From Anaerolineae bacterium (GTDB lineage Bacteria; Chloroflexota; Anaerolineae; S016-19): a stretch of DNA of 36,813 bases. The stretch is taken from contig JALWAP010000084.1 of NCBI GenBank assembly GCA_027016315.1, positions 1 through 36,813 of the forward strand. The letters are read 5' to 3'. Of the stretch, positions 24,062 to 36,753 are shown piece after piece (position 1 is the first letter of the stretch; the number at the start of each line of letters is the position of its first letter). Under the pieces are notes generated by a model. It was not told the origin of the DNA. It saw nothing but the letters and a program-made list of their open reading frames with translations, and ran no database searches. The translations under genes and the position numbers were made by a program.

Positions 24062-27000
24062 TCACTTTTCCAGCACCTCGAAAAGCTCCGTACCGTCGTT
24101 GTCGTACACTTTGCGGAAGAGCTTGGGCGTCCTTTCGAACTTGGCAAGCCCTTGCGGGGAGTAGAAGGCGCGTTCCAAAGCGCCGACCACCACATACCTG
24201 ATCCTGTAGTACCTGGCAAGATCCATGAACCTGTTCAGGTCGACCGTGTTGTACATCTCGGTCACCTCCCGCGCCCTCTGGTCTATCACCTCGCCCGGGA
24301 TCACCGACCGCTGTTGCTTCTCATGCCAATCCCATCCCAGTGGCACGGGCAGGCCCGTGTAAACCGAAATCCTGCTGCCCCAATGGTACAGCGGCGCACG
24401 CGCTTCCAGAATCACCGGCGTCCCGACCACATGAGCACGCATCCATCGGATCAGTTCCAGGTCTCCCTCCAGGCTGAACCCTTTTCCACGCTCCGAATAC
24501 CTGGCGTAGCGCATGTACGCCTCCCCGTTCAGCGTGTGAAGGGCGTGCACGTCGAACCTGTCGTGCACGCGGGCCGGGGTCGCGAAAACGGGATAGGCAA
24601 GCCCCGCCAGGAACAGCACCGAAACCAGCACCGCTACGAACCACCTCACAGGCCGGTCGAGCCTCGCGTTCATCTCTCGCCATGCCCTTGGGGCATAGGC
24701 CGCCAGCGCCACGCTCCACAGCACCCAGACCTGCAGGTAGAATTTGAACACCGTGTTCATCCTCCCCACGTCGCCCTTGAGCCTGACGATCTCCACCGAG
24801 ACCAGCAGGAAACCTCCCCACGCCGCCATCGCCAGCGCAAACACGCGCTCTACCGACGCATTCCGATCGAACAGCGGCACAAGGAGAGCGGCGAGGATAG
24901 GGACGCTGAACAACCACGATTGCACGCCCATCAGCGCCATCCCAAGGCCGACGGCCAGGGACGAAATCAGAAACGATGCGGCATTTTCACGCACAACTGC
25001 TGGCAGGCCGCCCGTCCTTTCAAGCCTCGACAACTCCGACCACAGCACCACCACCATGGAGAGGACGAAAAATCCCCACACCGTCAGGAACTCCGACAGC
25101 TTCGTGAACTTCCCCTTCCAGAGCTGGATTCCAGTGTAAGCCGTGGCATAGTGCCTGACGAACGGAAAGAACAGGAAAGTGCTCAAAGCCGCAAGCCCGA
25201 TTGCGCCCCAGACCACATCCAGCCATCCGTAGTAATCGAGCCCTTTGCGCCTTTTCACGTAAAGAGCAAGCCCCACCACTCCCAACAGAAGATACGTCGG
25301 GTAATCCCAGGTGTTCATCGCCCTGAGAGCGCCGATGGAAAGGGATAGCGCCAGAGCCAGACCGACAAAGGCAGGAACCGATTTCTGCCTGGATTTCGCC
25401 AGTGCAACCGCAAGCCCCAGCGCCAGCAAAGTAAACGGCAGCGCCATCACGTGCGCATGGAGGTCGGCAAACAGGAAGGAGAAATACGGGAACTCATTGA
25501 TCGTATCCTTCACGATCCTGGTTGCATTCCAGAACCACCAGTCGTTCGGATAGGGGATGTGGCCGCCGTGCAGCCAGACCCAAAAGCCGGAGGCCGCCCT
25601 TTCCACCGATGAAAGCACCGGGAACGAGTTTCGAGCTGCGGGCGTTTTCGACAGCTTCTGCCATCCTGACCAGAGAAGCGAAAATTCGCCCAGGTTGCCC
25701 ATGAAAAGGAGCATGGCTGGTGAAAGCAGCGCCGCCAGCAGTTTCTTCCCCCTCGGGAAGCTTTCCGGCATGAGCGCCAGAGCGACGGAATAAGCCCCGA
25801 CTCCGGTTATCGCCGCCAGAGATGGAACGGCGAGGTTGTACGAAACGGCCGGCACGATGCCCGAAAGCTTCGTCAGCATCCCCACCAGCACGAATCCGAA
25901 ATAGTAGTAGTTGACGTAGCCTCCGGAAAACCACGGATCGTAAGGCGGGAAGCGCCTGCTCTTGATCACGGCGTTCAAGAACGCAAAATCCATCGGCTTT
26001 TCGCCGCCCCTTGCCGGATGCCACAGGTCGGGGTTCAGCCACCGCAGCCAGAGGAAGAAGAGGAAGATCGCCAAAAACAGCGCTTCTTCGGCCAGCATCG
26101 ACTTCCATGAATCCTCCAGCCTGCGCAGGCCATCGGAGCGAACCCACACGACGCCCGCCAGAGCGACGACGACCGCCATCGTGCCCCATAGCGCAGCCCT
26201 GGTCGCCGGGAACGCGCCTACGCTTGCCCCAAGCCACACAAGATACCCCCACACCAGCCAGCCAAATGCCTTCGAAAGCCCCCAGCCGCTGTCCGGAAGA
26301 TCGACCACAGAGGACAACAGGCCGAACCCGACCAGCCCGAGCAATTCCAGCAGCAGGAGCCACACGAGCACGGGAATCCTGTTGACCAGGTCACGGGGAT
26401 GGAAGATGGAACTCCACGTCCCGGCGCTTTCCTGCTCCTTCACCCTTCTCGACGATAGCAAAAGCGCATCCGGTGCCGCAGAAACCTGCTTCGGCCACAT
26501 CCGGTACACGTGGCTCAAATCGACGGAACCGAGGGTCTCCCGAACCCGTTTCTCGGAGTAATCGCTGCCTTTCTTGAAAATCCGCACGTAAGGGTGATCG
26601 TAGACGTGGAACGCTTCTTCGGCGCTTTCGTCGTTGAACACCAGGCCGAAAATCCCCGGCGGGGAAGTGAATTCGACAGCGAGGTGGAATCCCAGGCTTC
26701 CATCGAACAAAGCCTGATAGTAGAGAGTGGTCATCGGGTAGCGCATCGGCAGCCGTGGGATCGACTTGCACAACCTATCGCTGGAAAGGACGATGTAATC
26801 CGCCTGGTTCAGCCACCCGATCATTTTCTCCCGCTTCTTCGGGGTGTCCTCGTCGTAATTGGCCATCATGATCCCTTTGTACGTCGACCAGAAAGGATCG
26901 TGACCATCTATCCGGAGCGGCAGGGGATCGTCCCAGTGTTCGTTGGCGATGACACTACCTTTCGGGATGTTGCGAAACATCCATCTGGACGCCGCAATGC

Positions 27001-28327
27001 GGGTGAGGGGCCTGCGGTAGACACGCATGAAAGCCATCGCCCAAAGGAACGTGAAGAGCAGGATCGCAAACACGAGTGCCTTCGACAGCTTCGGGGAGAA
27101 CCTCGCCAGCACCGAACCGTCCCACAGGCTCCATCTTTGCGCTTGATCCACGAGCCACAGAAGGAACCAGCTCCCGAGAAGGATCAGGATCGGGTAGATC
27201 GGCAGCAGGTACCGCATCGATTCGACGAACTGGAGCCCCTGGTAGAAGAAAAGCCCTCCAGCCCACGCCACCGGAAGCAGGTGCTCGATCTGCCTGCGGT
27301 AGAGCAGCCTGTAAGCTGCCACCAGCCACCCGAGCCACACTGTCAGCCCCAGGGATATTCCCATACCCCAGATCACCATGTTCTTCCAGGGGAACCAGAA
27401 ATGGGTTCGTCTGGCCCACTGATGTCCGGGAGGATAGTCTATGTCGCCCGCCATCAGCTTCTTGACGAATTTCATGTTGTCGATCCAATGGCGGGAAGGC
27501 TTGAAATCCAGGAAGCTATGGGCGTCGAACGCGTACGGCTGGAAAGTACGGAAGGTCAAAGCCGCCACGAAGAGCATGAACACGGTCAGGATTATCTGCC
27601 GCTGAGTCACCAGCTTCAGTTCCAAAGGATCATCGCCACGCTTGTAAGAACGCCAGATCGGCACAGCGGCGGCCAGCAGGAGGACGCCGATCTCCGTGGC
27701 AAGGTTGATCTTGCATGCGGCGGCCGCGCCGTAGGAGAGTCCGGCGAGCACGTAGTAGAGCCAGCTTCTCCGTTCGGAAACGAAAATCGCCAGATAGAAC
27801 GTGAGCAGAGCGAAGAAAGTGCCGAAGTTGTCCACAGTGAAGAAATGGGATTGCTGAATCGGCATGACGGCCATGGCGTAGAGAGCGGCGGCAAGGAGCC
27901 CGACCCTGCGCCGGTACAGCTTCGCCCCGATGAGGAACACCAGCACCACCGAAAGCAGATCGAACGTGCCCGATGCAGCCCGCCCTACCAGATAAATCCC
28001 GCCGTAATAGTCCCTGTGCAGCCGTATGCCGAGCCATTTGACGATGAAAAGCGGAAGGGTGCCGTAGGCAAAGAAATTGAACCCCTTGTTGTAAGGGCTC
28101 AAGGGGGATTTGGACGAGTCGAAGAACTGAGAAAGGCTCTTAGGCCAGGAAAGCGCCGTCTCCACCATAGTCAGGAACCGCTCGTCCGGGTGGATATGCT
28201 GGCCTTCGTCCCAGTTCAGGTTGTAATATCGGAAGGCCGCCGCCAGCAGAAGTATTGCAAGAAGCGCTGCCGCCGTCGCCAGTCGGCTCCTCAGCCCACG
28301 AGACGTGGTCGAATGGCGATTCTCCAT
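24062..28327 (-). CDS. Giant membrane protein: GT-C/ArnT-like module fused to DUF2298 (Chlor_Arch_YYY)
   Basis: The 1,421-residue protein has roughly two dozen membrane segments. The N-terminal half is GT-C-like, with NWDEGQHIHPDERF after its first helix and GRAASGTFDLLSVVLVFLIG soon after, as in PMT/ArnT-type glycosyltransferases. The C-terminal half, from about residue 700, is DUF2298, with FAFLNAVIKSRRFPPYDPW, SGGYVNYYYFGF and DLHAHVMALPFTLLALG. DUF2298 is known mainly from Chloroflexota and Archaea. A polyprenyl-linked sugar transfer role is inferred; the acceptor is unknown. Start: ATG 28327 with GGAGGGGA just upstream, 15 codons inside a longer frame. It is monocistronic and ends at a strong terminator. 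Confidence 0.88.
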   Translation of the reverse strand: MENRHSTTSRGLRSRLATAAALLAILLLAAAFRYYNLNWDEGQHIHPDERFLTMVETALSWPKSLSQFFDSSKSPLSPYNKGFNFFAYGTLPLFIVKWLGIRLHRDYYGGIYLVGRAASGTFDLLSVVLVFLIGAKLYRRRVGLLAAALYAMAVMPIQQSHFFTVDNFGTFFALLTFYLAIFVSERRSWLYYVLAGLSYGAAAACKINLATEIGVLLLAAAVPIWRSYKRGDDPLELKLVTQRQIILTVFMLFVAALTFRTFQPYAFDAHSFLDFKPSRHWIDNMKFVKKLMAGDIDYPPGHQWARRTHFWFPWKNMVIWGMGISLGLTVWLGWLVAAYRLLYRRQIEHLLPVAWAGGLFFYQGLQFVESMRYLLPIYPILILLGSWFLLWLVDQAQRWSLWDGSVLARFSPKLSKALVFAILLFTFLWAMAFMRVYRRPLTRIAASRWMFRNIPKGSVIANEHWDDPLPLRIDGHDPFWSTYKGIMMANYDEDTPKKREKMIGWLNQADYIVLSSDRLCKSIPRLPMRYPMTTLYYQALFDGSLGFHLAVEFTSPPGIFGLVFNDESAEEAFHVYDHPYVRIFKKGSDYSEKRVRETLGSVDLSHVYRMWPKQVSAAPDALLLSSRRVKEQESAGTWSSIFHPRDLVNRIPVLVWLLLLELLGLVGFGLLSSVVDLPDSGWGLSKAFGWLVWGYLVWLGASVGAFPATRAALWGTMAVVVALAGVVWVRSDGLRRLEDSWKSMLAEEALFLAIFLFFLWLRWLNPDLWHPARGGEKPMDFAFLNAVIKSRRFPPYDPWFSGGYVNYYYFGFVLVGMLTKLSGIVPAVSYNLAVPSLAAITGVGAYSVALALMPESFPRGKKLLAALLSPAMLLFMGNLGEFSLLWSGWQKLSKTPAARNSFPVLSSVERAASGFWVWLHGGHIPYPNDWWFWNATRIVKDTINEFPYFSFLFADLHAHVMALPFTLLALGLAVALAKSRQKSVPAFVGLALALSLSIGALRAMNTWDYPTYLLLGVVGLALYVKRRKGLDYYGWLDVVWGAIGLAALSTFLFFPFVRHYATAYTGIQLWKGKFTKLSEFLTVWGFFVLSMVVVLWSELSRLERTGGLPAVVRENAASFLISSLAVGLGMALMGVQSWLFSVPILAALLVPLFDRNASVERVFALAMAAWGGFLLVSVEIVRLKGDVGRMNTVFKFYLQVWVLWSVALAAYAPRAWREMNARLDRPVRWFVAVLVSVLFLAGLAYPVFATPARVHDRFDVHALHTLNGEAYMRYARYSERGKGFSLEGDLELIRWMRAHVVGTPVILEARAPLYHWGSRISVYTGLPVPLGWDWHEKQQRSVIPGEVIDQRAREVTEMYNTVDLNRFMDLARYYRIRYVVVGALERAFYSPQGLAKFERTPKLFRKVYDNDGTELFEVLEK

Positions 28328-28382
28328 CTCCCCTCCGAATCGAACGCCCGTCCGGCAAGCCCACGGGCGCACGTTGCCAATA

Positions 28383-28411
28383 TTTATTCCACAGTTTTAG
28401 GTTTTTGACAA
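28383..28411 (-). promoter_or_regulatory. Candidate promoter of the GT-C/DUF2298 gene
   Basis: On the minus strand -35 TTGTCA (28411-28406), 17-bp spacer, -10 AATAAA (28388-28383). The -10 is imperfect. The predicted start lies about 50 nt before the ATG. Confidence 0.45.
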
Positions 28412-28528
28412 ATGCCGCACGGCGAAGAACCGCAGCTCGTTAAGCTTCTGGACCAAGAACCGATGGTTAGCTTTGCTGTTACAAGCCTTTCACGACCTCA
28501 CGCCGAAGCTCAGCACATTTATTGACGT

Positions 28529-28557
28529 TTGCGGAGAAGCATACCGTGAGGTACACT
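28529..28557 (+). promoter_or_regulatory. Candidate promoter of the small-ORF/MFS/DUF2085/cobU operon
   Basis: -35 TTGCGG (28529-28534), 17-bp spacer, -10 TACACT (28552-28557). The predicted start near 28564 lies 24 nt before the first ATG of the operon. Confidence 0.5.
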
Positions 28558-28587
28558 CTCTTCGAAATCGATGGCAGGAGCTGCATA

Positions 28588-28761
28588 ATGAGCGCGTTGA
28601 AAGAGCGGATATCTGACTCCATCGGAAAGGTTCGGAAGTTCCTGGAAGACTTCTATTTCATATCGGACAGGCCGAATTGCTTGAAAATGACTGAGCAAGA
28701 CTTCAGGGAAGCCCTGAGGTCGGTCAAGAACCCTCCCAAAGAAAGGGAAAAGGATGGCTGA
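28588..28761 (+). CDS. Small charged hypothetical protein, 57 residues
   Basis: ATG at 28588 has GGAG nine bases upstream and opens a 57-codon frame. It overlaps the start of the MFS gene by 8 bp, a translational-coupling arrangement that supports it being expressed. The product is hydrophilic, probably helical (ALKERISDSIGKVRKFLEDF), with a Lys/Glu-rich tail and no membrane segment. I recognise no family. A TTG start at 28522 would lie upstream of the predicted promoter start and is unlikely. Confidence 0.6.
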   Translation: MSALKERISDSIGKVRKFLEDFYFISDRPNCLKMTEQDFREALRSVKNPPKEREKDG

Positions 28762-30010
28762 AGCTGGCATCGAAGCGACTGCGACATCGACCGAGGAGAG
28801 ATTCCTCGTTAGGAACTTTTTCGGTGGCATCTGGCACGGAGCATTCCTGGCCCTCGGCAACTCTCTCACGCACCCCGGAACCGTGCTCGCGGGGTTCATC
28901 GCCATACTTACCGGCTCCACCGTATGGGTGGGCGGGCTGACCACTGTGCTGCAGGTGGCGAACGTTCTACCGCAGACCCTGGCAGCCCGCTACATCGAGC
29001 CGAAGAAATACAAAATGCCGTTTCTCCTTGCGGCGATATACATCCGCGTTGCTTCCTGGGGGCTGCTCGCGTGGTTGATATACGTCATAGGCAAAGGAAA
29101 TCCACGGCTGCTCGAATGGGTCCTGGTCGTATTGCTCGCTGTCTTCTACGCCGGAGGGGGCTTCGGTGGCCTTCCCTACACCGACATCATCGGGAAGGTA
29201 ATCCCCTTGAACAAACGAGGCGCGTTTTTCGCCACCCGGGCTGCGGTGGGGGGAACTCTGGCGTTTTCCAGCATGGCTCTGGTCCGGTACGTCCTCAAGA
29301 GCAAACCCTATCCGACCAATTACGCCATGCTCTTTGGTCTGGCGGCGGTGTCCCTTTTCATCGCATCGTTTGGGTTCCTGATCATCAAAGAACCTCCCAG
29401 ACCCGAGGGGGATTCGCCCGTTCCGCCGTGGAGTGAGTACGTCGCTCAGCTGAAACGGGCCAGCAAAGACCTGGCAGACCTGGTAGCCGTACAGATGCTC
29501 ACCAGCTTCAGCCTTGCGGTGATACCTTTCTACACGGTCTACGGATTGAAAGTAATGCACGCTCCAGTCGCCGCCGTCGCCAGGTTCGGAGCGGCGATGC
29601 TTTTGGGCGTGTTGCTGGCGAATTTCGCCTGGGGATGGCTGGTGGACGCCGTCGGTTCCAGGGAAATGCTCCTGGCATACGGAATCGTTTCGGTCGCCGC
29701 CCCGATTCTGGCAATTCTCCTTGCCCCGATGGGCTGGCAGTGGCTATACGTCCCACTCTTTCTATCCGGCGCAGCTACCTCCGGCAGCTCCGTAGGGTTT
29801 TCGAGCGCTTTGCTGGAGCTCGCCCCGGTCAACCTGCGTGCGACCTACACAGGCGTCATATCGACCCTTACCCTGCCGCAAGCCGCCGTCCCGCTGCTGG
29901 CCGGAATCCTGCTGAAAGTGATGAGCTACGATCAGGTGTTCTTGCTGGCCGCGGCTGTCACGGCGATCGGTGGGGTGTGGACGCTGCGATTGCCCAAGCG
30001 GGATCGATAA
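28754..30010 (+). CDS. MFS-family permease
   Basis: The 418-residue protein has about twelve hydrophobic segments. A long central loop with charged stretches lies at about residues 210-240 (EPPRPEGDSPVPPW...), and the cytoplasmic loop motif GWLVDAVGSREMLLAYG resembles the MFS motif A. A glycine-rich run (FYAGGGFGGLPYTDIIG) and a PLNKRG loop are seen in a MFS group common in Chloroflexota and other lineages. It should move a small solute across the membrane with ion coupling or as an exporter; substrate unknown. It overlaps the small upstream gene by 8 bp and is 4 bp from the DUF2085 gene. Confidence 0.85.
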   Translation: MAEAGIEATATSTEERFLVRNFFGGIWHGAFLALGNSLTHPGTVLAGFIAILTGSTVWVGGLTTVLQVANVLPQTLAARYIEPKKYKMPFLLAAIYIRVASWGLLAWLIYVIGKGNPRLLEWVLVVLLAVFYAGGGFGGLPYTDIIGKVIPLNKRGAFFATRAAVGGTLAFSSMALVRYVLKSKPYPTNYAMLFGLAAVSLFIASFGFLIIKEPPRPEGDSPVPPWSEYVAQLKRASKDLADLVAVQMLTSFSLAVIPFYTVYGLKVMHAPVAAVARFGAAMLLGVLLANFAWGWLVDAVGSREMLLAYGIVSVAAPILAILLAPMGWQWLYVPLFLSGAATSGSSVGFSSALLELAPVNLRATYTGVISTLTLPQAAVPLLAGILLKVMSYDQVFLLAAAVTAIGGVWTLRLPKRDR

Positions 30011-30014
30011 AGCC

Positions 30015-30629
30015 ATGGAACCCAGGCTGGAAAGAGTGGCTGAGAAGCTGTCGGCGTTCTTCGAAAAGCACTGGCTTGCCCTGTTCAACCTGGGGTTTGG
30101 GCTGTACGTCGCCCTGGCGGTTCTTGCGCCTGTGATGATGCACCTGGGGCACCCCGAAGCTGCAAGGCCTATCTACAAACTCTACAGCTTCCTGTGTCAC
30201 CAGTTGCCGGAGCGATCCTATTTCCTTTTCGGTAAAAGGCATTTCGTAAACGTGTACAGCCTCTCCTGGCTCGAGGATTCCGGCTACATTCGCACGTCCT
30301 CGATCCTCGCAAGGAGGGCTTTCGTCGGGAATGGCGAGATCGGATACAAGATGGCTTTCTGTCAGCGGTGTTTCGCCATCTACTCCACTTTCTTCCTGTC
30401 AGGCATCGCATTCGGCCTCACGGGGCGCCGGTGGAGGAGGCTTTCGCTGAAGACGTATCTCCTCTTCCTGCTGCCGCTCGGGATAGACGGGGGGCTGCAA
30501 GCGATCGGCCTGCACCAAAGCACCTGGCTGTTGCGGACGATCACGGGCGCGATGTTCGCCGTTGCAACGGTTTGGCTGGTCTACCCGGTGCTCCAGCAGG
30601 GCACGATGGAGGCATCCCGCGCCCGCTGA
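30015..30629 (+). CDS. DUF2085 predicted membrane protein
   Basis: The 204-residue protein contains the DUF2085 signature pair CHQLPERSYFLFG (about residues 60-72) and FCQRCFAIY, with four to five membrane helices. The conserved Cys/His residues suggest a metal or redox site at the membrane, but no reaction is known. The start ATG at 30015 lies 4 bp after the MFS stop; a longer in-frame start lies inside that gene and has a Cys-rich, unlike-family lead. It probably belongs to the MFS operon and is followed by cobU after 37 bp. Confidence 0.88.
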   Translation: MEPRLERVAEKLSAFFEKHWLALFNLGFGLYVALAVLAPVMMHLGHPEAARPIYKLYSFLCHQLPERSYFLFGKRHFVNVYSLSWLEDSGYIRTSSILARRAFVGNGEIGYKMAFCQRCFAIYSTFFLSGIAFGLTGRRWRRLSLKTYLLFLLPLGIDGGLQAIGLHQSTWLLRTITGAMFAVATVWLVYPVLQQGTMEASRAR

Positions 30630-30666
30630 TTGCCGTAACATACGATCGATTCGAAGGGAGGGAATC

Positions 30667-31230
30667 TTGGGCAAGTTGTTTCTCGTCATCGGAGGAGCCC
30701 GCAGCGGCAAGAGCGATTTCGCCCAGGCGCTTGCCGAAAGGCTCTCTCCGGATGGGAAAGTGCTGTTCGTCGCCACAGCGGAGGCGCTCGATCAGGAAAT
30801 GGAGCGAAGAATAGAAGCCCACAAAGCCTCCAGGCCTCCCCAGTGGGAGACTTTGGAAGCCTCGACGAACGTCGGGAAGGCGCTGATGGGAAAGGAACTG
30901 CCGCCGGTGGTCGTCCTGGATTGCATCACCATGCTCGTGAGCAATGTGCTCCTGGCCGGAGGAGAATCGGAGCCGACCGAAAAGGCGCTTTCCAGGGTTG
31001 ACGAGGAGATCGAGTCGCTGCTGGAAACATGCCGCCGAAGCGATTCCACATGGATCGTCGTGACCAACGAAGTTGGGCTTGGTGTTGTGCCTGCGTCCAG
31101 ACTCGGGAGGCTTTTCCGGGACATGCTTGGGCGCGCCAACAAAATGCTCGCTGCCGAGGCGGATTCGGTGTTGTGGATGGTCGCGGGAATCCCCGTTGAC
31201 GTCAAGCGGCTCAAGTGGGAGCCGGACTGA
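30667..31230 (+). CDS. cobU: Adenosylcobinamide kinase/GTP:adenosylcobinamide-phosphate guanylyltransferase
   Basis: The 187-residue protein has the CobU/CobP P-loop GGARSGKS right after its first strand, then VATAEALDQEMERRIEAHKASRP and WIVVTNEVGLGVVP, all family hallmarks. It phosphorylates adenosylcobinamide and attaches GMP in assembly of the cobalamin nucleotide loop. The start is TTG at 30667 with AAGGGAGG upstream; a longer frame from 30562 runs inside the DUF2085 gene and is Arg-rich. No cobS, cobT, cobC or cobalamin riboswitch is in the window, so it acts in a pathway encoded elsewhere, perhaps corrinoid salvage. Confidence 0.93.
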   Translation: MGKLFLVIGGARSGKSDFAQALAERLSPDGKVLFVATAEALDQEMERRIEAHKASRPPQWETLEASTNVGKALMGKELPPVVVLDCITMLVSNVLLAGGESEPTEKALSRVDEEIESLLETCRRSDSTWIVVTNEVGLGVVPASRLGRLFRDMLGRANKMLAAEADSVLWMVAGIPVDVKRLKWEPD

Positions 31231-31239
31231 TCTCCGCCG

Positions 31240-32247
31240 TTACTCCTCCTTCAAAGGCTTCACGAGTACCTTTGAGGCGAGATCGTTTCGGAGGGAGAGG
31301 GAGGAGTTCATGACCCTGTACTCCACGGGATCTCCCAGCGGAGCTTTCCTAGCGACTTCCACCACGGTGCCAGGAACGAGCCCCATGTCCAGCATCCTTC
31401 GAAGCATCTTCCCGCTTTCCTTTATCTCCTGGACGACACCCTTTTCCCCCACATTCAGCTCGCTCAGAGGAACGAGCTCCGCCGGGGCCTTCTCCACGAG
31501 CATTTTGTCCGCCAGCGAGGTGGCAAGCACGTGTCGCCTCCCGGCGCTCTCCACGAGCATCCTATCCGGCGTTCTGTGAACCACCTCCAGGTGGCTCCCC
31601 GGGGTCAGTTCCATGGCTACCAACTGGTCCACCAGCGTCTTCGGCTCGTCCTCGATCTGCACTACCTCGGCCTGCTCCCCGATCGGCCACTCGCTGAGTG
31701 GGATCCCGACTGGCGCTTCCAGGTGTCCATTCTCATCTGGAATAGGTGCGCCGTGGGGATCGTGGGTGGGGTTACCGAGCACCTCTGCGATGCGCTCCAC
31801 CTCGTCCTTGGAGACCTCGTGCTCCCGAAGGTCGGCCAGTTCGTGGACTTTGTTCAGCGGCAGATTCTCTTCCTCGGCCAGGTACTGCTCCAGTAACCGG
31901 TGCGCCCGAATGAGCTCGAGGGCGTGCCGAACGCCTCCGTCGGTTAGACGCACGCCGCCGCCTTGCCCTTCCTGCACCAGGCCCTTTTCCTTCAGCGACT
32001 CGATGGCCGGGTAAAGCAGGTAGAGGGGAACGCCGGAGACCCTGGAGAGATCGGAGACGTCCACGAACTCCCTGTCCCCATGGATGGAGTACAGGTTCTT
32101 GAGTGCGTCTTCCATGGCCACTTTGTGCGCCCTGGATATTCGCCTGCGCGCCGACCACAGCCCCTTGCCAGGCCAGAATATCCAGAGCAACAGCCCGGCG
32201 GAAAGCGCAGCCAGCGCGAGAATCAACAAGACTCCCCAATTCGGCAT
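31240..32247 (-). CDS. Membrane-anchored DtxR/MntR-like protein with two FeoA domains
   Basis: The 335-residue protein has one N-terminal membrane helix (about residues 5-26). A DtxR-type winged-helix region follows (about 40-103), then the dimerization/metal domain (about 104-175) and two FeoA/SH3-like domains (about 182-255 and 258-335). The metal ligands resemble MntR: D47 in MEDALKNLY, H116 and E120 in HRLLEQYL, and H135, D139, E142 and H143 in VHELADLREH. That pattern, with Asp instead of Cys at the DtxR C102 position, suggests Mn(II) sensing by family knowledge. The putative recognition helix is hydrophobic (GVPLYLLYPAIESL) where relatives have polar Ser/Thr. No feoB or mntH is adjacent. 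ATG 32247 has AGGGATGG upstream. It converges on cobU with a 9-bp gap. Confidence 0.85.
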   Translation of the reverse strand: MPNWGVLLILALAALSAGLLLWIFWPGKGLWSARRRISRAHKVAMEDALKNLYSIHGDREFVDVSDLSRVSGVPLYLLYPAIESLKEKGLVQEGQGGGVRLTDGGVRHALELIRAHRLLEQYLAEEENLPLNKVHELADLREHEVSKDEVERIAEVLGNPTHDPHGAPIPDENGHLEAPVGIPLSEWPIGEQAEVVQIEDEPKTLVDQLVAMELTPGSHLEVVHRTPDRMLVESAGRRHVLATSLADKMLVEKAPAELVPLSELNVGEKGVVQEIKESGKMLRRMLDMGLVPGTVVEVARKAPLGDPVEYRVMNSSLSLRNDLASKVLVKPLKEE

Positions 32248-32290
32248 CTTACCATCCCTTTTTCTGAATAATAGCTCTACACCTACAACG

Positions 32291-32319
32291 ATTTTATCAC
32301 ACCGCGCCACACGTCAGAA
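32291..32319 (-). promoter_or_regulatory. Candidate promoter of the DtxR-FeoA gene
   Basis: On the minus strand -35 TTCTGA (32319-32314), 17-bp spacer, -10 TAAAAT (32296-32291). Predicted start about 40 nt before the ATG. The -35 is poor. Confidence 0.45.
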
Positions 32320-32388
32320 AACCCCAAGCGGATAGAAATTCCCCATAAACACACCCTGAGGACAGTTTGTTATTTTTCACATCGAAAT

Positions 32389-32417
32389 TTGCCATGCCTC
32401 TAAAGACGTGGTATAGT
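32389..32417 (+). promoter_or_regulatory. rpoB promoter P1
   Basis: -35 TTGCCA (32389-32394), 17-bp spacer, -10 TATAGT (32412-32417). Predicted start near 32424. It is one of two promoters 42 bp apart. Confidence 0.75.
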
Positions 32418-32430
32418 TCGCTCGTGAAAT

Positions 32431-32459
32431 TTGCATTCTCTGTGAGAGATTGTTAAAAT
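32431..32459 (+). promoter_or_regulatory. rpoB promoter P2
   Basis: -35 TTGCAT (32431-32436), 17-bp spacer, -10 TAAAAT (32454-32459). Predicted start near 32466, directly before the leader hairpin. Confidence 0.75.
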
Positions 32460-32473
32460 CAAAACTTGCGATG

Positions 32474-32505
32474 AAAGCCCCGCCTACGGTGGGTGGGGGC
32501 TTTTT
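32474..32505 (+). terminator. Intrinsic-terminator-like hairpin at the start of the rpoB leader
   Basis: AAAGCCCC (32474-32481) pairs with GGGGCTTT (32496-32503) and is followed by TT GTCGCG TTTTT. Inner CC/GG pairs extend the stem. No upstream plus-strand gene ends here, since the neighbouring gene diverges. It therefore lies only 8-50 nt downstream of P1/P2 starts, and could attenuate rpoBC or end a short RNA. Confidence 0.7.
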
Positions 32506-32790
32506 GTCGCGTTTTTGCGCATTAGAAAAGAGAAGCTGAACTCTAAAATTAAAAATTTAGAGAGAGTCTATTGCCTTTGACGCACCACGTGAACGAATCG
32601 AAGGTCGGTGTTTCAAGTGGGAGGTTGCACTGCAGCAACATCTTGCTTTTCCCCAAAGAGTCTTTCTACCGTGTAGTTACTTTTGGGTATTTTGTGGCCA
32701 AGTGTGCGGGCACTCGCGTCGCCCGTAGGTACGGTGCTGTCAGATTTGTCGTTTGAGAAACTTGTATCCCCAGGGAGTGAGTGAAGGAAG
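32506..32790 (+). other. Remaining rpoB leader, 285 nt
   Basis: It contains an AT-rich 7-bp hairpin (CTCTAAA 32541-32547 with TTTAGAG 32556-32562). No reading frame is convincing. No rplJ, rplL or other ribosomal protein gene precedes rpoB, unlike the common order in many bacteria. AAGGA stands close to the rpoB ATG. Confidence 0.5.
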
Positions 32791-36672
<3,882 letters not shown>

Positions 36673-36753
36673 CGACGTCCTCCATAGGCGTGCGTTTAGG
36701 CATTTCGGAATAGCAACAGCGTGAAATTTCAATAGATTCAAGTGGGGTGAGCT

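Noticed and set aside
26510-28408. 632-codon plus-strand frame opposite the GT-C/DUF2298 gene
   Set aside because: Same shadow composition; the minus-strand product has clear family motifs.
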